This document shows positions 61,467 to 64,000 of a stretch of 64,000 nucleotides of DNA, piece after piece (within the stretch, counting starts at the first letter, position 1; each line of letters begins with the position of its first letter). Under the pieces are notes generated by a model. The model saw nothing but the letters and a program-made list of their open reading frames with translations. It was not told the origin of the DNA and did no database searches. Source of the stretch: Flavobacterium tistrianum (lineage in GTDB: Bacteria; Bacteroidota; Bacteroidia; Flavobacteriales; Flavobacteriaceae); assembly GCF_003254545.1 (NCBI RefSeq), contig NZ_QJRH01000058.1, positions 1 to 64,000 of the forward strand. The letters run 5' to 3'. A program made the translations under genes and the position numbers.

Positions 61467-61502
61467 AAGTTGCTAAGTTGCTAAGGTTCTGAGTTACTAA
61501 GT
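61467..61502. repeat. Single octamer arm upstream of trpG
   Basis: AAGTTGCT-AAGTTGCT-AAGGTTCT-GAGTTACT-AAG is a run of four octamers. It lies 12 bases upstream of the trpG ATG, in its leader. No complementary arm is seen nearby; ACTGAGACTGAGACTGG follows. Confidence 0.88.
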
Positions 61503-61544
61503 TTTTTTGCTGAAAACTGAGACTGAGACTGGCAACCAATTTTT

Positions 61545-61988
61545 TTATTTTTCTCGAACGTATTTTTCTACGATAACACGATCTACTCCTAATTTTTCTA
61601 CTTTTTCTATTCCTTTTTGAATTAAGGTGTCATTTTGAACTTTCACTACAAATTCAAATTTGTTGTCTTCCCAATCGCGGTTGTTGAAAAACTCTAAATG
61701 TTCTGTATAAATACTATCTTTTAAAGTATATTTTCCGCCTCCGCCAAAGAACAATGCTGCTGTTGTATCTTTTCCGTGTTTTAAATCATGATTAAAAAAA
61801 GCAAAATGTGTATCGTTAATAATTTTAATCATTTTTGTTTTTGAATTGAAAGTTGAAAAAGTGGAATCTTTCTCAGTCGTTTCTGCTGATATAAGACGCC
61901 AGGTTCCTTCAATCGGATTTTGTTTTTTTTCTGAATTACAAGAAGTCAGGGTAATGATTAAAACTAAAATTGATACTGCTTTTTTCAT
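61545..61988 (-). CDS. Lipocalin-like lipoprotein
   Basis: A 147-residue product with a lipoprotein signal (LVLIITLTSCNS, Cys17). The pattern NPIEGTWRLISAE, FAFFNHDLK, GGGGKYTLKDSIYTEHLEFF and WEDNKFEFVVK is typical of lipocalin-like small barrels in Bacteroidota. The ligand is unknown. It sits inside the trp operon between trpE and trpG, flanked by two repeat arrays. Confidence 0.7.
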   Translation of the reverse strand: MKKAVSILVLIITLTSCNSEKKQNPIEGTWRLISAETTEKDSTFSTFNSKTKMIKIINDTHFAFFNHDLKHGKDTTAALFFGGGGKYTLKDSIYTEHLEFFNNRDWEDNKFEFVVKVQNDTLIQKGIEKVEKLGVDRVIVEKYVREK

Positions 61989-62020
61989 AGGTTTTTATAG
62001 TTTGTTGTTAATTGTTTTTA

Positions 62021-62110
62021 AGTTTCATGTTTCATGTTTCATGTTTCATGTTTCATGTTTCATGTTTCATGTTTCATGTTTCACGTTTCAAGTTCCAACA
62101 ACTTGAAACT
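62021..62110. repeat. ATGTTTC heptamer array with CCAACAACTTG core
   Basis: Eight perfect ATGTTTC units (62027-62082) are followed by ACGTTTC and AAGTTCC, then AACAACTTGAAAC. The CAAGTT/AACTTG pair gives a hairpin with a 5-base loop. It lies between trpE and the lipocalin-like gene and is transcribed. Copy number is probably variable among strains. Confidence 0.95.
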
Positions 62111-62137
62111 TTAAACAAAGAAAACCTGAAACAAAAA

Positions 62138-63538
62138 TTAAATATTTTCAGCCATTTCTAAGGCTGTATTTAATGCTCTTAATTTATTGTAAACTTCCTG
62201 CATTTCGCTTTCTTCATCAGAGCTTGCCACAATTCCAGCTCCTGCTTGACAGTGCAATTGATGATTTTTAGAAAGGAAAGTTCGAATCATAATCGCGTGA
62301 TTAAAGTTTCCATCAAAATCCATAACACCAATTGCGCCTCCGTAGAAGTTACGGTTTGTTTTTTCGCATTCTTCAATCAATTGCATCGCTCTGTGTTTTG
62401 GTGCGCCGCTTAAAGTTCCTGCAGGAAAAGTATCCGCTACGACTTGCATGGTTGTTGCTTTATCGTGTAAATGTCCCGTAACTTTTGAAACTAAGTGAAT
62501 TACGTGAGAGAAGAACTGAACTTCTCTGTATTTTTCAACATTTACATCATGTCCGTTTCGGCTTAAATCATTTCTTGCTAAATCTACTAGCATAACGTGT
62601 TCGCTGTTTTCTTTTTTATCTTCAGAAAGCTCTTTTGCTAAAAGTGCATCACGTTCATCATTTCCAGTTCTTTTGAAAGTTCCAGCGATTGGGTGAATTT
62701 CAGCTTTTCTGTTTTTTACAATGATTTGAGCTTCTGGTGAAGAACCAAATATTTTAAAATCACCATAATCGAAAAAGAATAAATATGGAGAAGGGTTGAT
62801 GCTTCTTAAAGCTCTGTAAACATTAAATTCATCTCCTTTGAAACCTTGTGTAAATCGGCGAGAAAGAACTAGTTGAAAAACATCTCCGCGGTAACAATGT
62901 TTTTTGGCTAAAGCTACATTTGCTTTAAATTCTTCATCAGTTAAGTTAGAGAAACCTTCTCCTTCTTTAGAGAATTTATAAGAAGCAATATTTCTAGATT
63001 GCAGCAATTGTTCGATTTCTGCAATATTGTTTTTATTGTCAACGCTGTGGCAAAATATATAAGCTTCGTTTTTGAAGTGATTGATTGCAATAATGTTTTG
63101 ATAAACAGCATAAAAAACATCTGGAATTGAAGTGGTGTTGTCTTTTTTTGCAATAGAAACTTTTTCGAAGTAACGAACGGCATCATAAGAAATGTATCCG
63201 AATAACCCGTTATTGATGAACTTAAAATCATTTTTTTCTGATTGAAACTGACTTGAAAATTCCTGAATTACCTGAGGAATATTTGTCGAAGCATCAATAG
63301 CGATTTTTTCTGAAGTTCCATTAGGAAAAGTTTTAGAGATAACTTCATTTTCGATTTTTATAGTTGCAATAGGATTGCAGCAGATGTAAGAGAAACTGTT
63401 GTCATTTCCGTGGTAATCACTACTTTCCAACAATAAGCTGTTTGGGAATTTATCTCTGATTTTGAAATAAATGCTTACTGGCGTAACCGTATCTGCCAGA
63501 ATTTGTTTGTAATGCGTATTAAGAATAAAAGGTTTCAA
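62138..63538 (-). CDS. trpE: Anthranilate synthase component I
   Basis: A 466-residue chorismate-binding enzyme. The feedback Trp-binding LLES motif is present as LLLESSDYH at about 33-41. The core has FQLVLSRRFTQ, PEAQIIVKNRKAEIHPIAGT, DERDALLAKELSEDKKENSE, LVDLARNDL and TFPAGTLSGAPKHRAM. The C-terminus GAGIVASSDEESEMQE is intact. It is the first structural gene behind the leader-peptide attenuator, 46 bases from the terminator. Confidence 0.97.
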   Translation of the reverse strand: MKPFILNTHYKQILADTVTPVSIYFKIRDKFPNSLLLESSDYHGNDNSFSYICCNPIATIKIENEVISKTFPNGTSEKIAIDASTNIPQVIQEFSSQFQSEKNDFKFINNGLFGYISYDAVRYFEKVSIAKKDNTTSIPDVFYAVYQNIIAINHFKNEAYIFCHSVDNKNNIAEIEQLLQSRNIASYKFSKEGEGFSNLTDEEFKANVALAKKHCYRGDVFQLVLSRRFTQGFKGDEFNVYRALRSINPSPYLFFFDYGDFKIFGSSPEAQIIVKNRKAEIHPIAGTFKRTGNDERDALLAKELSEDKKENSEHVMLVDLARNDLSRNGHDVNVEKYREVQFFSHVIHLVSKVTGHLHDKATTMQVVADTFPAGTLSGAPKHRAMQLIEECEKTNRNFYGGAIGVMDFDGNFNHAIMIRTFLSKNHQLHCQAGAGIVASSDEESEMQEVYNKLRALNTALEMAENI

Positions 63539-63584
63539 AATATATAGTTTTTATGTGTTGTTAACTTTATGTTCGGTTTTGATC

Positions 63585-63618
63585 AAAAAAAAGGGCTTGT
63601 CGTGATGACAAGCCCTTT
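63585..63618 (-). terminator. trp attenuator terminator
   Basis: On the minus strand AAAGGGCTTGTC (63618-63607) and GACAAGCCCTTT form a 12-bp stem with loop ATCAC, then a run of eight T residues. Its 5' arm, loop and 3' arm can instead pair with the end of the leader peptide gene (GTCGTGA, 63664-63658, with TCACGAC at 63605-63599; AAGC with GCTT). Confidence 0.9.
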
Positions 63619-63657
63619 ATATTTTTATATTTCTTACAATACCATAGGAAGCTTCGT

Positions 63658-63714
63658 TCACGACGTCTGACGTAAATTGCTCCACCACCAAGTATTGTTT
63701 AAAATTGTTCTCAT
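63658..63714 (-). CDS. trpL: trp leader peptide
   Basis: An 18-codon frame, MRTILNNTWWWSNLRQTS, with three consecutive Trp codons (TGG TGG TGG, codons 9-11). It lies 19 bases downstream of the -7 element. It overlaps the antiterminator sequence: GTCGTGA includes its stop codon. A ribosome stalled at the Trp codons would leave that strand free, while one at the stop codon would cover it. No Shine-Dalgarno sequence is needed to explain it in this phylum. I rely on the codon content and geometry. Confidence 0.88.
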   Translation of the reverse strand: MRTILNNTWWWSNLRQTS

Positions 63715-63732
63715 TTCTTTATTTTGATGTGA

Positions 63733-63740
63733 CAAAGATA
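63733..63740 (-). promoter_or_regulatory. trp operon promoter -7 element
   Basis: On the minus strand TATCTTTG (63740-63733) matches TAnnTTTG. It is placed 18 bases before the leader ATG. The -33 region is A/T-rich with no clear TTTG. Confidence 0.75.
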
Positions 63741-63837
63741 TAAATGTAATTTTAATTAAAGTATATAAAATTTGAAAAAAATCTTTTCGAATTTGCGAAT
63801 TTTGTTAAATTTTGATTTCGAATGTTTCTATAACTCC

Positions 63838-64000
63838 TTAATTTCCACTTGCTACCGTGTTGTTTACATTTAATCTAAAATCTGGATTTCCTTTGATGTT
63901 TGGAAGCGCAAACAGCTCGTTAAGTTTCATTTTTGTATATTCTATTCCGTAAATAGGATTGCCATAATAGCTTTTTATACCTGGAATATTGCTTCCAGAT
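63838..64000 (-). CDS. 3' end of a truncated CDS, function unknown
   Basis: An open frame enters from the right window edge and ends at TAA 63838-63840. The visible residues include SGSNIPGIKSYYGNPIYGIE then YTKMKLNELFALPNIKGNPD and a short tail. No start is in the window. I do not recognise the family. It lies upstream of the trp promoter on the same strand. Confidence 0.6.
   Translation of the reverse strand, partial: SGSNIPGIKSYYGNPIYGIEYTKMKLNELFALPNIKGNPDFRLNVNNTVASGN

Noticed and set aside
61846..62106. 86-codon frame over the ATGTTTC array
   Set aside because: It reads the tandem repeat as FHVSCFM-type repeats and is antisense to the lipoprotein gene; no sign of real coding.
62021..62110. 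CRISPR array
   Set aside because: The units are 7-bp perfect tandem repeats with no spacers and no cas genes nearby.

Overview
The window is about 64 kb of a low-GC chromosome that reads as a Flavobacterium or a very close relative. The evidence is type IX secretion C-terminal signals, a gliding-motility-type C-terminal domain, FadL/TodX and TonB-dependent outer-membrane proteins, Bacteroidota promoters (TAnnTTTG near -7), few Shine-Dalgarno sites, and many intergenic hairpin repeats. Most genes are housekeeping or envelope genes on the minus strand.

Layout. 0.2-5.8 kb: a cell-wall amidase lipoprotein, a small Gly-rich protein, rimO, an OmpP1/FadL porin and a repetitive Gly/Tyr/Asn lipoprotein. 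5.9-8.1 kb: proS, two tRNA-Glu genes and rpsT. 8.3-12.4 kb: a PAS histidine kinase with its response regulator, then typA. 12.6-18.8 kb: a large T9SS type-B surface protein, an ABC exporter, a possible kinase-fold protein and an SdiA-regulated-like lipoprotein. 18.9-26.3 kb: a 1243-residue phosphoesterase/kinase-like/outer-membrane-barrel fusion, facing an HD-Pycsar-effector-like (DUF5706) fusion, then a GAF protein. 26.5-28 kb: an SDR enzyme and a TetR regulator sharing palindromic operators. 28-36 kb: ndpA, a four-helix-bundle (S23) gene inside inverted repeats, an HPP membrane protein, a ClC channel, a VOC/acetyltransferase/hypothetical operon, YciI and DinB proteins. 36-43.4 kb: a TonB receptor, a DUF2141 protein, a TPR-like protein, then a LytS-type kinase, four small 2TM paralogues and a LytTR regulator. 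43.7-48.1 kb: ctaA, a small membrane protein, cca, a GxxExxY nuclease-like gene inside repeats, and yaaA. 48.3-52.9 kb: an EmrB/EmrA/TolC/TetR efflux operon. 53.2-63.7 kb: trpE-G-D-C-F-B-A with five unrelated genes interspersed, preceded by a leader-peptide attenuator. A truncated reading frame runs off the right end.

How the genes work together. The trp genes form a complete chorismate-to-tryptophan route. It is apparently controlled by ribosome-mediated attenuation: an 18-residue leader peptide with three consecutive Trp codons, an overlapping antiterminator and an intrinsic terminator. The efflux and SDR operons each carry a TetR regulator with operators visible at the promoter. The Lyt kinase/2TM/regulator genes overlap and look like one sensory operon.

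The most unusual layer is intergenic. Many gaps hold hairpins whose arms are tandem 7- or 8-mers. One class has the degenerate octamer WDAG-NNNC; another is built on CACGAATT; others use AATTCCA, ATGTTTC or GTTATGA. Two of these classes flank a small cargo gene: WDAG-NNNC arms flank an S23 four-helix-bundle gene, and CACGAATT arms flank a GxxExxY PD-(D/E)XK-like nuclease gene. The repeats abut start or stop codons and sit inside one another, as mobile elements would. I regard these as the best candidates for an undescribed element system; the link between cargo and repeat is inference.
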